Assembly (NCBI GenBank): GCA_903936705.1
Contig: CAIZWN010000068.1
Coordinates: 1-64,000 of the forward strand
DNA from: an uncultured Myxococcales bacterium
GTDB lineage: Bacteria; Myxococcota_A; UBA9042; DTJE01
DNA length: 64,000 nucleotides
Reading direction: 5' to 3'
Position numbers and translations under genes: made by a program. Shown one piece after another: positions 40,446 through 49,072 of the stretch. Each line of letters starts with the position of its first letter. Within the stretch, counting starts at the first letter, position 1. The notes below the pieces were generated by a model that worked only from the letters and a program-made list of their open reading frames with translations, made no database searches and had not been told where the DNA came from.

Positions 40446-41642
40446 ATGCGCGCGTCCCTGCTGGCGGCTGTCCCATTTCTTCTTGCCATGATGTTGCCTG
40501 GTACCGCGATTTCGGCCGATTTTTCGGCCGCAAACGTCTATCGGACGGCTGCGCCAGGGGTTGTTCTGGTGATGGGTATCAACGGCGCAAGAACCCAGGT
40601 CGGGACTGGCGCAGGGTCGAACCTCATGCCCCAGGGGCTGGTGTTGACGAATCACCACGTCGTGATAGAGGCCCAGACCGGCAAGGCCTATCCCGATCTG
40701 AAGATCTACATGAAGCCAGCCCGGTTGACCGGAGACAATTCCGAGGATCTTCAGCAGTGGCTGCCCGTCGAGGTCGTCGCCGCGGACGAACAACTGGATC
40801 TTGCGATCTTGCGGGTTACGAAGGCCGGCGTGAACCTGCCGGTCGTCGCAATTGGCGACTCCGAGGAGATCGATATCGGCGAGTCGGTTGCCGCAATCGG
40901 TCATCCTGGTGGCGGAGGGCTTTGGACGTTGACGACCGGGACGGTGTCGGCCAAGCGCAAGTCGGGTGCACGAGGCGTTTTCCAGACCGATACGGCCATC
41001 AACCCAGGTAATTCAGGTGGGCCGCTGCTGGACAGGGATGCTCACATCATCGGGGTGAACACGTACATAAACCGAGTGGCAGCCGATGGGTTGCCCCTGG
41101 AGGGTTTGAACTACTCGGTGCGCTCGTCCGACGCCTTGAAGTGGATGAAGGCGCGAGGCTACTCTGTACTGGCTACGCGGCGCGAAGATGTAGCTTCTCC
41201 CGCGGCTGTAGCAAAGGCCGAGCCGCCGGTCAGGGCGGCGCCTGCTGCCGTGTCTGAACCACCGGCCCGTGCCCAGCCCGAACGACGTGCAGAACCGGCC
41301 AACCCACCGCAGGTTGCCGCAAAGCCAGTGGCGGAACCGGTCGTGGCGCCGGCAACTGAGGCGGTTGCTCCGGTTCGCCAGCCAGCCCAGCCAAAAGCCC
41401 CGGCGCCAGTTGCTGCTGCACCCCCGGCCATTGCTTCCCGACCGCAAGCCCAGCAGGCGGCACCGCCATCCTTCGGAACCGAAGGTCCACGCGAGTTCAG
41501 GGGTGCCAACGGCGAAAGGATGTACGGAGTTCCCAACCTGAAACACGACACCAAGCGGTTCAACAAGGATATGCTGGAGCGTTTGGGCCGCGAGGCGGAC
41601 GACGCCTTCAAGGAGATGGATAAGCGGCTGAAGGCTCGCTGA
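40446..41642 (+). CDS. Trypsin-like serine protease (HtrA-like), active
   Basis: A 398-residue periplasmic or surface protease. Signal peptide (ending AISA), then the S1/HtrA fold with a full triad: His in VLTNHHVV near 67, Asp in LDLAILRV near 117 and Ser in GNSGGPLL near 191. VFQTDTAINPGNSGG is the typical HtrA lead-in. There is no PDZ domain; after residue 245 an Ala/Pro/Gln-rich linker of about 100 residues leads to a C-terminal charged helix (RFNKDMLERLGREADDAFKEMDKRL). GGAGG precedes the ATG. The LPP20-like lipoprotein gene follows 91 bp later. Probably cuts exported or misfolded proteins; the coiled C-terminus may oligomerise or dock to the partner. Confidence 0.9.
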   Translation: MRASLLAAVPFLLAMMLPGTAISADFSAANVYRTAAPGVVLVMGINGARTQVGTGAGSNLMPQGLVLTNHHVVIEAQTGKAYPDLKIYMKPARLTGDNSEDLQQWLPVEVVAADEQLDLAILRVTKAGVNLPVVAIGDSEEIDIGESVAAIGHPGGGGLWTLTTGTVSAKRKSGARGVFQTDTAINPGNSGGPLLDRDAHIIGVNTYINRVAADGLPLEGLNYSVRSSDALKWMKARGYSVLATRREDVASPAAVAKAEPPVRAAPAAVSEPPARAQPERRAEPANPPQVAAKPVAEPVVAPATEAVAPVRQPAQPKAPAPVAAAPPAIASRPQAQQAAPPSFGTEGPREFRGANGERMYGVPNLKHDTKRFNKDMLERLGREADDAFKEMDKRLKAR

Positions 41643-41733
41643 AATCGCTCAACCTAAACTGGCAATTTCGCGATTGACCCGGAAGGTTTCTGCTGCGCAG
41701 CATCCCGGTGTGCGTCAAAGGGGAATAACGACA

Positions 41734-42825
41734 ATGCGGATAAATGATCGTCGCCGTCTCCAATGCCTGCGGATTGGGATCATTCTCCTGGTCGGCTGTG
41801 GTGGTGCGAAGGAGACGGTCAGGATGGACGGGCAAATCCAGGCCGAGTTCGAGCCGGTGTTGATTGCTCAGTACCCCATCGTTAGCCATGTTTCGGCCGT
41901 GGGTTGCTCGGACCAGGGGCTTGATCATGCAAGGCAGATCGGACGCGATGAGGTGTTGCGACAGGTCAACCTTCGAATGGAAAGTGAACTGACCCGTATT
42001 GTGCGGGAACAGCAGTCCGACAAGGACAATTCCTGGCTGGACGAAATCGTGGTCAAGACACGCCAGACCAGTTCCTTTGAGGATGCCGAGTTGATCCTGT
42101 CGGATTCGAGGGTTGACGTTCGGACGCAAGGGGAGTGGGCTTGCGTTGTGATGCACCTGTCGCGTGACGATGCGGATGCGCGCCTGGGCGATCGTTGGCG
42201 CGGGGCGTTGGCGCGCTTCAAGGCCGCCGCAAATCGGTGCGAGGCGGCCTTTCCGTCCGGTGACGGTGAGGCTTTTACTCCGGCCATGCACGAGATGATC
42301 AAGGCTACTCCGGACCTGCTGCGATTGCATCGTGATCGTCGAGGCATCGGTCGTGGCGATGCGAATGAATTCAACCAGGCAATCCTGCTTCGCGAACGGG
42401 TATTGGACATGGCCGGCCGTCTGCGCGGTGGCGCCGTTTTTGCGGTTGATGTGGCCGCCCCGTCGCCCGACCAGGAACACAACGTTAGCCAGCAGGTTGT
42501 GACCTCGTTCCAGAAGCTGGGTTTGCGAGCCATTCCGGCCGGTTCCGATGGCGTTCGCGGTGCCAACTACATTGCTCACGTGTTCGTAGATGAGCAGTGT
42601 GATTCGTCCAATGTCGGCCAGCTCTGTCGGGTGCAACTGTCGCTGCAGGGAGGGCGGGTTGGCCAGACCGGTCAGCCGTTGCAGGTCAGCGTAGAACTGG
42701 AGGAACCGGCGATCCATCGCAGCAGCAGGGATTCTGCGGCGGCAGAGGCCTACAGGATGTTGCTGGCCTCGCCGGCGTTGGAAAAGGGATTGAAGGAAGG
42801 GCTGGCTCGTATTCTTCCTTTCTAG
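41734..42825 (+). CDS. LPP20-like lipoprotein, larger relative
   Basis: A 363-residue exported lipoprotein (lipobox LLVGCGG). The region after the linker (QYPIVSHVSAVGCSDQGLDHARQI, DEVLRQVNLRMESELTRIV) follows the LPP20 pattern of a short Gly-containing strand and an Ala/Arg helix, and WACVVMHLSRDDADARL resembles the strand-plus-helix that ends the smaller relative. The C-terminal half (about 220-360, GGAVFAVDVAAP, SLQGGRVGQTGQPLQVSVELEE) is a second alpha/beta domain without family. AAGGGG precedes ATG 41734; an upstream in-frame ATG at 41674 lacks one. It follows the active protease gene, mirroring the arrangement on the other side of the kinase. Confidence 0.68.
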   Translation: MRINDRRRLQCLRIGIILLVGCGGAKETVRMDGQIQAEFEPVLIAQYPIVSHVSAVGCSDQGLDHARQIGRDEVLRQVNLRMESELTRIVREQQSDKDNSWLDEIVVKTRQTSSFEDAELILSDSRVDVRTQGEWACVVMHLSRDDADARLGDRWRGALARFKAAANRCEAAFPSGDGEAFTPAMHEMIKATPDLLRLHRDRRGIGRGDANEFNQAILLRERVLDMAGRLRGGAVFAVDVAAPSPDQEHNVSQQVVTSFQKLGLRAIPAGSDGVRGANYIAHVFVDEQCDSSNVGQLCRVQLSLQGGRVGQTGQPLQVSVELEEPAIHRSSRDSAAAEAYRMLLASPALEKGLKEGLARILPF

Positions 42826-42844
42826 GGGTCCAGTTATAGCCTTA

Positions 42845-42885
42845 TTGATCAGGCTTTTACCCTGCGGTTTCGGTTCCTTGATCAG
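42845..42885 (+). repeat. Paired TTGATCAG direct repeats
   Basis: TTGATCAG at 42845-42852 and again at 42878-42885, exactly 33 bp apart (about three helical turns). Each contains the palindrome TGATCA. The second overlaps the -35 of the kinase promoter. Confidence 0.5.
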
Positions 42886-42905
42886 TCTCGAAAATGTGCT
42901 ATGTT
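42878..42905 (+). promoter_or_regulatory. Promoter of the soluble Ser/Thr kinase
   Basis: TTGATC (42878-42883), 16-bp spacer, TATGTT (42900-42905). Predicted start near 42912, upstream of ATG 42940; the in-frame ATG at 42901 would lie inside the -10. Confidence 0.5.
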
Positions 42906-42939
42906 GCCGGGCGTCGATAGCGGATCCTGGGGTTTTCTG

Positions 42940-43896
42940 ATGGCCACGCGCCAATGTCCCAAATGTGGCACTGCTGGCGAGGACTGGTTCTGCCGCAAGT
43001 GCAGTTCTTTTACACGCAAGGACAAGCCTGCGCAAAATGCCGACCCGATGGTCGGCAGCATGATTGACGGACGGTATCGTATCGAGACCCTGCTTGGTCG
43101 TGGTGGCATGGGCAAGGTGTATCGCGGGGTTCAGGTGGCCACCGGCCAGGTCGTCGCCGTGAAGGTGATTCCCCAGGAGCACCTGCGTGACGAACTGTTG
43201 ATGCGCCGGTTTCGCCGCGAGGCCGAGGTTGTCGCGACCTTGTCGCACCCGAACATCATTCGGCTGGTCGATTTCGGTAAAGTTCCCGGGGGCCAGCCAT
43301 ACCTGGTCATGGAGTACGTCGAGGGCGAGACGTTGGCCCAGCGGGTTTTCAAAAGTGGCCCGGTTGCAGAGGGGCGTCTGGCCGCCATTGCGGCGCAGAT
43401 GGCTCACGGTCTGGCCGAGGCTCACCGGCAAGGCGTTCTGCATCGCGACCTGAAGCCGGACAATGTGCTGCTGCTGAACGCGTACGGTCATACGGATTTC
43501 GTGAAAATCATCGATTTCGGTGTGGCCAAGATGATGCGCTCGCCCGGACCGACGCGACCTCTGACTGCCACCGACGAGATTATTGGTACGGCGGAGTATA
43601 TGGCTCCCGAGCAGGCTGCCTGTCGCCGTTCTCTGACCGGTGCGGCCGATGTCTATTCGCTTGGTCTGACTGTCTGGTTCGCTCTGGCTGCCGAGGACCC
43701 TTTTGGCGGTGTGAACCGGATGGAGTCAATGATGGCGAGGTTCCGCCAGTCGTCGCCACCCCTGCCAGCCAATCGTAGTGCATCGCCGGCCATGAGGGAT
43801 CTGCTGAATAATTTGATGGCGATGGAACCGGTGGACCGTCCCCTGGCGGAACAAGCTGCGCTGGCGTTCGAGGCGTTGCGGGATGGCGCCGGGTAG
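42940..43896 (+). CDS. Soluble Ser/Thr protein kinase with zinc ribbon
   Basis: A 318-residue kinase without a TM segment. Zinc ribbon at residues 6-21 (CPKCG, CRKC); Gly loop GRGGMGKVY near 53-61; ATP Lys 75 in VAVKV; HRDLKPDN at 168-175; DFG at 192-194; MAPEQ near 221. All catalytic residues are present, and the chain ends right after the kinase domain, so it is a minimal cytosolic enzyme. ATG 42940 is preferred over 42901 because of the promoter position. It lies between the protease/LPP20 pair and the convergent amino-acid permease. Substrates unknown; the FHA-ABC protein is a possible reader of its product. Confidence 0.92.
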   Translation: MATRQCPKCGTAGEDWFCRKCSSFTRKDKPAQNADPMVGSMIDGRYRIETLLGRGGMGKVYRGVQVATGQVVAVKVIPQEHLRDELLMRRFRREAEVVATLSHPNIIRLVDFGKVPGGQPYLVMEYVEGETLAQRVFKSGPVAEGRLAAIAAQMAHGLAEAHRQGVLHRDLKPDNVLLLNAYGHTDFVKIIDFGVAKMMRSPGPTRPLTATDEIIGTAEYMAPEQAACRRSLTGAADVYSLGLTVWFALAAEDPFGGVNRMESMMARFRQSSPPLPANRSASPAMRDLLNNLMAMEPVDRPLAEQAALAFEALRDGAG

Positions 43897-43975
43897 CTGT
43901 ACGTCGGCCGCATATCTGTCCCGTATTCAGCAATGCGTGGACCGCGCTGACGGTTCCTTTGATCGAAACGGCGGG

Positions 43976-45340
43976 CTAGGTTGCCCGGCGGCTTCGCCAT
44001 CGGTTCAGCGCCAGCGGTATCAGGCCGATTGCAATCCCTCCGATGCCTATCACGTTGGTCAGCACGTCGAAAGTCGGGATGCTGTAGAGGGCGATGAAGT
44101 ACAGCAGGCATGCGCTGGCGAACGGCCATATGACGCGGGTGATCGATCCCGGAAAGTCAGTCACCAGCGTCTTGCGGTGGTACCAAGCGCAGGCAAAGCC
44201 CGTCAACCCCAGATAGAACGAGATCTGGAAGCCGATCGCGGTGATCGAGTCCTTGAGGATCTGGTTGATGCTGTCCAGGTATGACGACAGGAACAGCAGG
44301 CACAACCCGGCAATCCAGATGAAGAAGATTGCGATATAGGGGGTCTGCCACCGCGGGTGCAGGCGAGAGTACCGCGGGTTCAGCGCGCCGTCGCGCCCCT
44401 TGGCGAACATGGTCCGGGTGAACTGCAGCATCTGCGTCTCGACCGTCCCGACCGTGCTCAGCAGCACTGCGATGATGGCGATATAGCCCCAGGTTCTGCC
44501 CAGCAGTTTTTCCGCGATGGCGAAGATGATGTTCGTGTTGAAGTGCTGGATCTCCTCGTCCGTCAGGCCCATCAGGACGATGACGATGAATACCATGAAG
44601 AACGCCATCAGGATGATCATCGACCAGAAGGCCGCTCGGCCCGGTGTTCGTGATGGGTCTTTAGTCTCCTCGGACAGGTTCAATGTCACGTCCCAGCCGT
44701 AGTAAAAGAAGATGGCTGTCAGCGTGCCCGTGGCGAACAGTTCGGGTGTGAACGAGAAGGGCGAAAACCAGGACCATGAGAACTCCCGGACCGGGGCCTG
44801 CGGGAACACGACGAAGGCGGTCACGATGATCGCCAGCAGAATCAGGGCTTCGATTACGGTCATGGCAATCTGGACATAGCTGGTGATCTTGATGCCCTTG
44901 ACCAGAACGGCGCTGATGAAAGTCAGCCACAAGGCGGCGATGCCAGTGACCCAGTTGACGTCATTCATCAGTTCCGGCCGGAAGATCAGTAGCGTTGCGT
45001 TGGCGGCTGGAACCATGGCCGAAACCATGAAGACGCAGCACAGGACCAACAGCGACCATCCGGCCAGGAAACCCAGGTGTCTCCCGAAGATCGAGCTGAC
45101 CCAGGAGTACGAGGTTCCTGCGCTGGCCTGAAGCCGGTTCAGGTGTATGAAGGCAAACGCGATCCCGAACATGATCAGCCCGCAGACCAGGATGTTCGCG
45201 GGGGACAGTACGCCGGTGGTCGCGATGATCGTGGATGTGGTGATCTCGATGCTGTAGGCGGGGGCCGTGCCGGCCACGCCCATTGTGATCGATTCACCAA
45301 GACCCAGCGCATTTGCCTCGAGTTTCGGACGTTGCTCCAT
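43976..45340 (-). CDS. APC family amino acid permease
   Basis: A 454-residue integral membrane protein with about twelve TM segments of the amino acid-polyamine-organocation family, importing amino acids with protons or by exchange. The N-terminus LGLGESITMGVAGTAPAY fits the helix-1 signature and QASAGTSYSWVSSIFG the helix-2/3 loop; further segments ATGTLTAIFFYYGWDVTLNLSEE and MLQFTRTMFAKGRDG are typical. Substrate specificity cannot be read. It is transcribed alone from a promoter that overlaps an inverted repeat. Convergent with the kinase gene. Confidence 0.9.
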   Translation of the reverse strand: MEQRPKLEANALGLGESITMGVAGTAPAYSIEITTSTIIATTGVLSPANILVCGLIMFGIAFAFIHLNRLQASAGTSYSWVSSIFGRHLGFLAGWSLLVLCCVFMVSAMVPAANATLLIFRPELMNDVNWVTGIAALWLTFISAVLVKGIKITSYVQIAMTVIEALILLAIIVTAFVVFPQAPVREFSWSWFSPFSFTPELFATGTLTAIFFYYGWDVTLNLSEETKDPSRTPGRAAFWSMIILMAFFMVFIVIVLMGLTDEEIQHFNTNIIFAIAEKLLGRTWGYIAIIAVLLSTVGTVETQMLQFTRTMFAKGRDGALNPRYSRLHPRWQTPYIAIFFIWIAGLCLLFLSSYLDSINQILKDSITAIGFQISFYLGLTGFACAWYHRKTLVTDFPGSITRVIWPFASACLLYFIALYSIPTFDVLTNVIGIGGIAIGLIPLALNRWRSRRAT

Positions 45341-45396
45341 CGGGATTTTGCCTGCCAGGTTGAGAAATAGTCACATCGGCTTTCTTCGGACTCCGT

Positions 45397-45430
45397 GCGT
45401 ATTTTACGCGCGGGGTGTTGTCCAGTCCAA
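45397..45430 (-). promoter_or_regulatory. Permease promoter overlapped by an inverted repeat
   Basis: Minus strand: -35 TTGGAC (45430-45425), 18-bp spacer, -10 TAAAAT (45406-45401). GCGTA (45397-45401) and TACGC (45405-45409) with a 3-base spacer form a perfect inverted repeat across the -10, suggesting a repressor site. Confidence 0.45.
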
Positions 45431-45456
45431 CGTGGTGTTCGGGGCGGGCGCGGATG

Positions 45457-46128
45457 TCAAAGGTTCTCGAACGGATATCCCTTGGACTTCCAGGCGGACA
45501 TGCCACCGTCCAGGTAGCGAACATTGCGATAGCCTAGCGTGACCAAATCGTTGCCGGCGATAGTGCTCATGTAGTTCGACAGGCAGTACACGACGGTTTT
45601 CACGTCAAGGTCGGTTCCGAGGTATTCGGTGAGGGCATCGATTTCCAGGTAACTGATGTGCCGGTCGGTCTGAGGGATTTGCCCTTCGTTGGGGATGTGA
45701 ACGTTCACCAGCAGGAAGTCCTTGGACGCCAGTTCGCTTATCAGGTCTGCTGGGGACACGATGCCAAGGGACGCGGGTGGCCGCCCTGGATCCGCAGGCG
45801 TAAGATCCTGCGTCAGGATATCGACGTTCGACAGGTCAGCGCTGGTGTCGCTGATCGTTGGCAGGTCTATGATCTGTGCGTCATCCGGTCGAATATCCGG
45901 CAGGTGATCCTGCTGGATCGGGGCATCAGCAGGCGCGGCAGCCTCGTCGAGGCTTGAGTCCCGTGGTTCAGTCGCGTCCAGGTTACCCAGGTCAGCACAG
46001 CCGCATGTCTCGCGGGAGTCGGCGAGGTCGTCGCTCTTCCGGTCATCGCTGCATGCGGCCAGCGCAAGACCGGCCAGCATCATCGAAATACCGGCAATGT
46101 TTCCGTGACACAGCCATCTGTTCGTCAA
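45457..46128 (-). CDS. Rhodanese-domain lipoprotein
   Basis: A 223-residue exported lipoprotein (lipobox LALAACS) with an Asp/Ala/Pro-rich linker (residues 30-105) and a C-terminal rhodanese domain (about 112-220). The persulfide-type Cys is in VVYCLSNYMS; the loop lacks the basic residues usual in thiosulfate sulfurtransferases. LLVNVHIP and VRYLDGGMSAWKSKGYP are typical flanks. It may be a periplasmic or outer-membrane sulfur carrier or a binding-only rhodanese. The start is TTG 46128 with GGAGG upstream. It lies 62 bp after the HD-GYP regulator gene on the same strand. Confidence 0.8.
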   Translation of the reverse strand: MTNRWLCHGNIAGISMMLAGLALAACSDDRKSDDLADSRETCGCADLGNLDATEPRDSSLDEAAAPADAPIQQDHLPDIRPDDAQIIDLPTISDTSADLSNVDILTQDLTPADPGRPPASLGIVSPADLISELASKDFLLVNVHIPNEGQIPQTDRHISYLEIDALTEYLGTDLDVKTVVYCLSNYMSTIAGNDLVTLGYRNVRYLDGGMSAWKSKGYPFENL

Positions 46129-46190
46129 AATTCATTCCTCCGATCCTTTGATGTGAAAGGATTTCGTGCCAGCATCTTGCTTTTGCGAAT

Positions 46191-47264
46191 TCAGGCCGGC
46201 AGCGCGAAGCTATCCTCCATAAACAGTCCAAGGCAGGCATCGACAATGTCGGTGTCGTAGATCGTGCCACTGCCTTTCCGGATCTCGGCCAGAGCCATGT
46301 CAATGCCAAGGGCCGGCCGGTAGGGGCGATGCGATGAAATGGCCTCGACCACGTCCGCAATTCCCAGGATGCGCGCCTCCTGCAATATGTTTTCGTTCTT
46401 CAGGTGGTCGGGATAGCCGCTTCCATCCAGCCGTTCGTGGTGCTGCCGAACTATGTCGGCCACCGGCCAGGGGAAATCCAGTAATCTGAGGATTTCCCAA
46501 GCCGAGACAGGGTGTTCCTGAATCAGGGCGAACTCTGCCCCTGTCAGCTTGGAAGGCTTGCTGAGTATGTCAGAGGGGACGCGGATTTTTCCCAGGTCGT
46601 GCAGCAGTCCGGCGATCCGCACGCCATCGCGACCTTCTTGCGGAAGGCGCATGCGGTCCCATATGGCGCAGGCCAGGACGGTCACCCTTCGCTGGTGCCC
46701 CGCGGTGTAGGGATCTCGCATCTCGAGGGCCATGGACAGCGCCTGCGTTGTGCTCTCAAGAACAAGGTTCAGCCGATCCAGTGTCGCTTCCCGTTGCGCG
46801 ACCGAACTCAACAACTCGCCGGTTCGCTTGGCAACAAGGGTCTGGAGTTCCTCGCGGTGGAGAATGACCTCTTCGTGCAATCGCTGGTTCTCTTGCCGCA
46901 GTGCCTGTTCTGTCGCGGCCTTCTCGACAACCCTGCACAGCGTGTCTTTTCGCACCGGCTTGAGCAGATAGTCGAACGCGCCCAGGCGCAGGGCATCGGT
47001 CGCGGTATCAAGTGATGGCTCGCCGGTGAAAATAATCACCTGCGTCAGCGGCGACAGGTTACGGATCTTTCCCAGAAAGCCGATGCCGTCCTCGCCAGGG
47101 ATCTGGATGTCAGACAACACTATGTCGAACGTCTTGTGCCCCATTAATTGCAAGGCATCGGATACCCTCCCGGCACTTGATACATCGTGTCCTGCCTGTT
47201 TCAGAAACAGGCAGGTCGATAGTCTGACCCCTTCCTCGTCGTCAACCACCAGTACGCTAGCCAT
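46191..47264 (-). CDS. Response regulator with HD-GYP c-di-GMP phosphodiesterase domain
   Basis: A 357-residue two-domain regulator. The receiver domain (1-120) has DD near 8-9, the phospho-acceptor Asp in LSDIQIPGEDG near 52, Thr in FTGEPS and Lys in KPV near 103. A coiled-coil linker (about 120-170) leads to HD-GYP (175-345): HDLGK, then HHERLDGSGYP, both metal and GYP motifs intact. It should hydrolyse cyclic di-GMP when phosphorylated. GGAGGG precedes the ATG. The histidine kinase gene ends 33 bp upstream on the same strand and is the obvious partner. Confidence 0.94.
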   Translation of the reverse strand: MASVLVVDDEEGVRLSTCLFLKQAGHDVSSAGRVSDALQLMGHKTFDIVLSDIQIPGEDGIGFLGKIRNLSPLTQVIIFTGEPSLDTATDALRLGAFDYLLKPVRKDTLCRVVEKAATEQALRQENQRLHEEVILHREELQTLVAKRTGELLSSVAQREATLDRLNLVLESTTQALSMALEMRDPYTAGHQRRVTVLACAIWDRMRLPQEGRDGVRIAGLLHDLGKIRVPSDILSKPSKLTGAEFALIQEHPVSAWEILRLLDFPWPVADIVRQHHERLDGSGYPDHLKNENILQEARILGIADVVEAISSHRPYRPALGIDMALAEIRKGSGTIYDTDIVDACLGLFMEDSFALPA

Positions 47265-47297
47265 GAATCCCTCCCGATCGGGCGCAAACGAAATGAG

Positions 47298-48992
47298 TCA
47301 TTCCGATTCATCCTCATCGAGGTCCCTCTCGCCGCCCATGGGATCCCGATCGTCTACAGGAAGATCAACGATGAAGCGAGTGTATTGCCCTGGCTGGGTC
47401 TCGACGGTCAGCGTGCCGTGGTGCTCGGCAACGATTCCGTGGCTGACGAAAAGGCCAAGGCCAGTGCCAATCCCGCGCTGCTTGGTTGTGAAGAAAGGCT
47501 CGAAGAGCCGCTTCAGGACAGTTGGTGGTATGTCTGCACCGTGGTTCTCGATCGTGATGCGGACCGTTCCATTGCCGTTTCCAGCTATGTGAGTGGCCTG
47601 CGCGACAAGAATCTTGTTCGTGTCGGTTCCGGGGTAGCGTTCGTTCAAGGCATCCCTGGCATTTGTCAGCAGGTTCACCAGGACCCGCTGGATCTGTTGC
47701 CGGCGGCATCGTACCTCGGGTAGATTCTCGGGAAGGCTGATCGTGGTCAGGATTCGGTCCTCGTCCAGACCGACTCGCAGAAGATTCAACGCCGAACGAA
47801 CGATATCACCGACTGGAACTGCGCGCCTGGCCTGACGTTCCTGCTGGGCGAACGCCAGCAGATTCTGGACGATGGTCGCGATGCGCTCGCCATGCACGAC
47901 GATCTGCTGGGTCATTGTTGCCACGTTGACGTTGCCGGGTATCTCGGCGGCCACGAGTTCTGCGTAGTTCAGGATGACGCTAAGCGGATTGTTGATCTCG
48001 TGTGCGACGCCGCCGGCAAGCGTGCCGACGGACTCCAGGCGCTGCAGGCGGACAAGGCGCTCCTGGATACGGGCTTTGTTTTCCTGTTCGAGCTTCTTTT
48101 CAGTGATGTCAACGACGGCAGACACCGCGCAGGACCGGTCATCCAGTTCGATTCGTTCGGCCGAGAAAAGGCCGATAACCAGTCTGCCGTCCTTCCCGCG
48201 GAAGCGGCATTCAATGTCGCGGGCCATTCCGGTGTCGTTCAGCAGTTGCGAGATGTCCCGAACAGGTTCCTGATCATCGAAGATGCCCAGTTCCAGGGTG
48301 GTTCGTCCGACTACATCCTCGCGCCGGTACCCGAATATGCGCTCGAAGGACTCGTTGACCTCGATAAACCGGTGTTCGTCAAGGGTGGTGATGGCGATTG
48401 CGACTGGGCTGCTGTGGAACACCCGGAAGAATCGATCCTCGGACTTGCGAAGGGCTTCTTCGCCCTTCTTGCGAACGACGATATCGGCTTCAAGGGCGGC
48501 ATACGCTTGCACGAGTTCGGCGTTGCGGTGGGCCAGGATCAGGTGCGTGCGACGCAATTCCACATGCGTGCGTACCCTGGCCAGCACCTCTGCCCAGCGA
48601 AACGGCTTCGTTATGAAATCGACGCCGCCAGCCTCGAATCCTTGCAACCTGTTGGCGTCGTTTTCGAGGGCGCTGATGAACAGGATCGGAACCGAGCGGG
48701 TTGACTCGTCGGCTTTCAGGCGCCGACACACCTCATACCCATCCATGTCAGGCAGGCGAACATCCAGCAGGATAAGTGCTGGAAGTCGTTCGCGCACTGC
48801 GGCCAAGGCCATCTTGCCGTCCGGGGCCGAGCGGACACTGAAGCCGGCCTGGGCAAGGACAGCCACAAGAAGCTCAAGATTGGCCGGGGCATCATCGACG
48901 ACGAGAAGGTCGTCCGGGTTCCCAGGACTGGAAATGTCCACGCCAATCAAGTCCACGGTGCGGGATTCCGATGGGGCGCCGCCCAATCGCAA
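47298..48992 (-). CDS. Receiver-PAS-histidine kinase hybrid
   Basis: A cytoplasmic sensor kinase of 564 residues. A receiver domain lies at about 25-145 (VVDDAPANL, phospho-acceptor Asp in ILLDVRLPDMDG, KPFRW), a PAS domain near 185-310 (FFRVFHSSPVAIAIT, FGYRREDVVGRT), then DHp with the phospho-His in GVAHEINNPL and an ATPase domain with NLLTNARDA, GTGLGLFVSH. There is no TM segment or signal peptide, so the signal comes from the receiver or PAS ligand. Start uncertain (TTG 48992; GTG 48956 or 48941 possible). It is followed by the HD-GYP regulator, likely its output for c-di-GMP breakdown. Confidence 0.92.
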   Translation of the reverse strand: MRLGGAPSESRTVDLIGVDISSPGNPDDLLVVDDAPANLELLVAVLAQAGFSVRSAPDGKMALAAVRERLPALILLDVRLPDMDGYEVCRRLKADESTRSVPILFISALENDANRLQGFEAGGVDFITKPFRWAEVLARVRTHVELRRTHLILAHRNAELVQAYAALEADIVVRKKGEEALRKSEDRFFRVFHSSPVAIAITTLDEHRFIEVNESFERIFGYRREDVVGRTTLELGIFDDQEPVRDISQLLNDTGMARDIECRFRGKDGRLVIGLFSAERIELDDRSCAVSAVVDITEKKLEQENKARIQERLVRLQRLESVGTLAGGVAHEINNPLSVILNYAELVAAEIPGNVNVATMTQQIVVHGERIATIVQNLLAFAQQERQARRAVPVGDIVRSALNLLRVGLDEDRILTTISLPENLPEVRCRRQQIQRVLVNLLTNARDALNERYPGTDTNKILVAQATHIAGNGNGTVRITIENHGADIPPTVLKRLFEPFFTTKQRGIGTGLGLFVSHGIVAEHHGTLTVETQPGQYTRFIVDLPVDDRDPMGGERDLDEDESE

Positions 48993-49072
48993 GTCCCGGT
49001 ACCTTCATTTGAGCGCAGCCAGTCTATCCGGTTATCGAGAGCATGGGCAAGAATGTGTCGGCTTCCTGTTTC

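Noticed and set aside
41608-43491. 627-codon minus-strand open frame
   Set aside because: It runs antisense through the 3' end of a protease gene, a lipoprotein gene and a kinase gene, has no motifs, and crosses two intergenic gaps.
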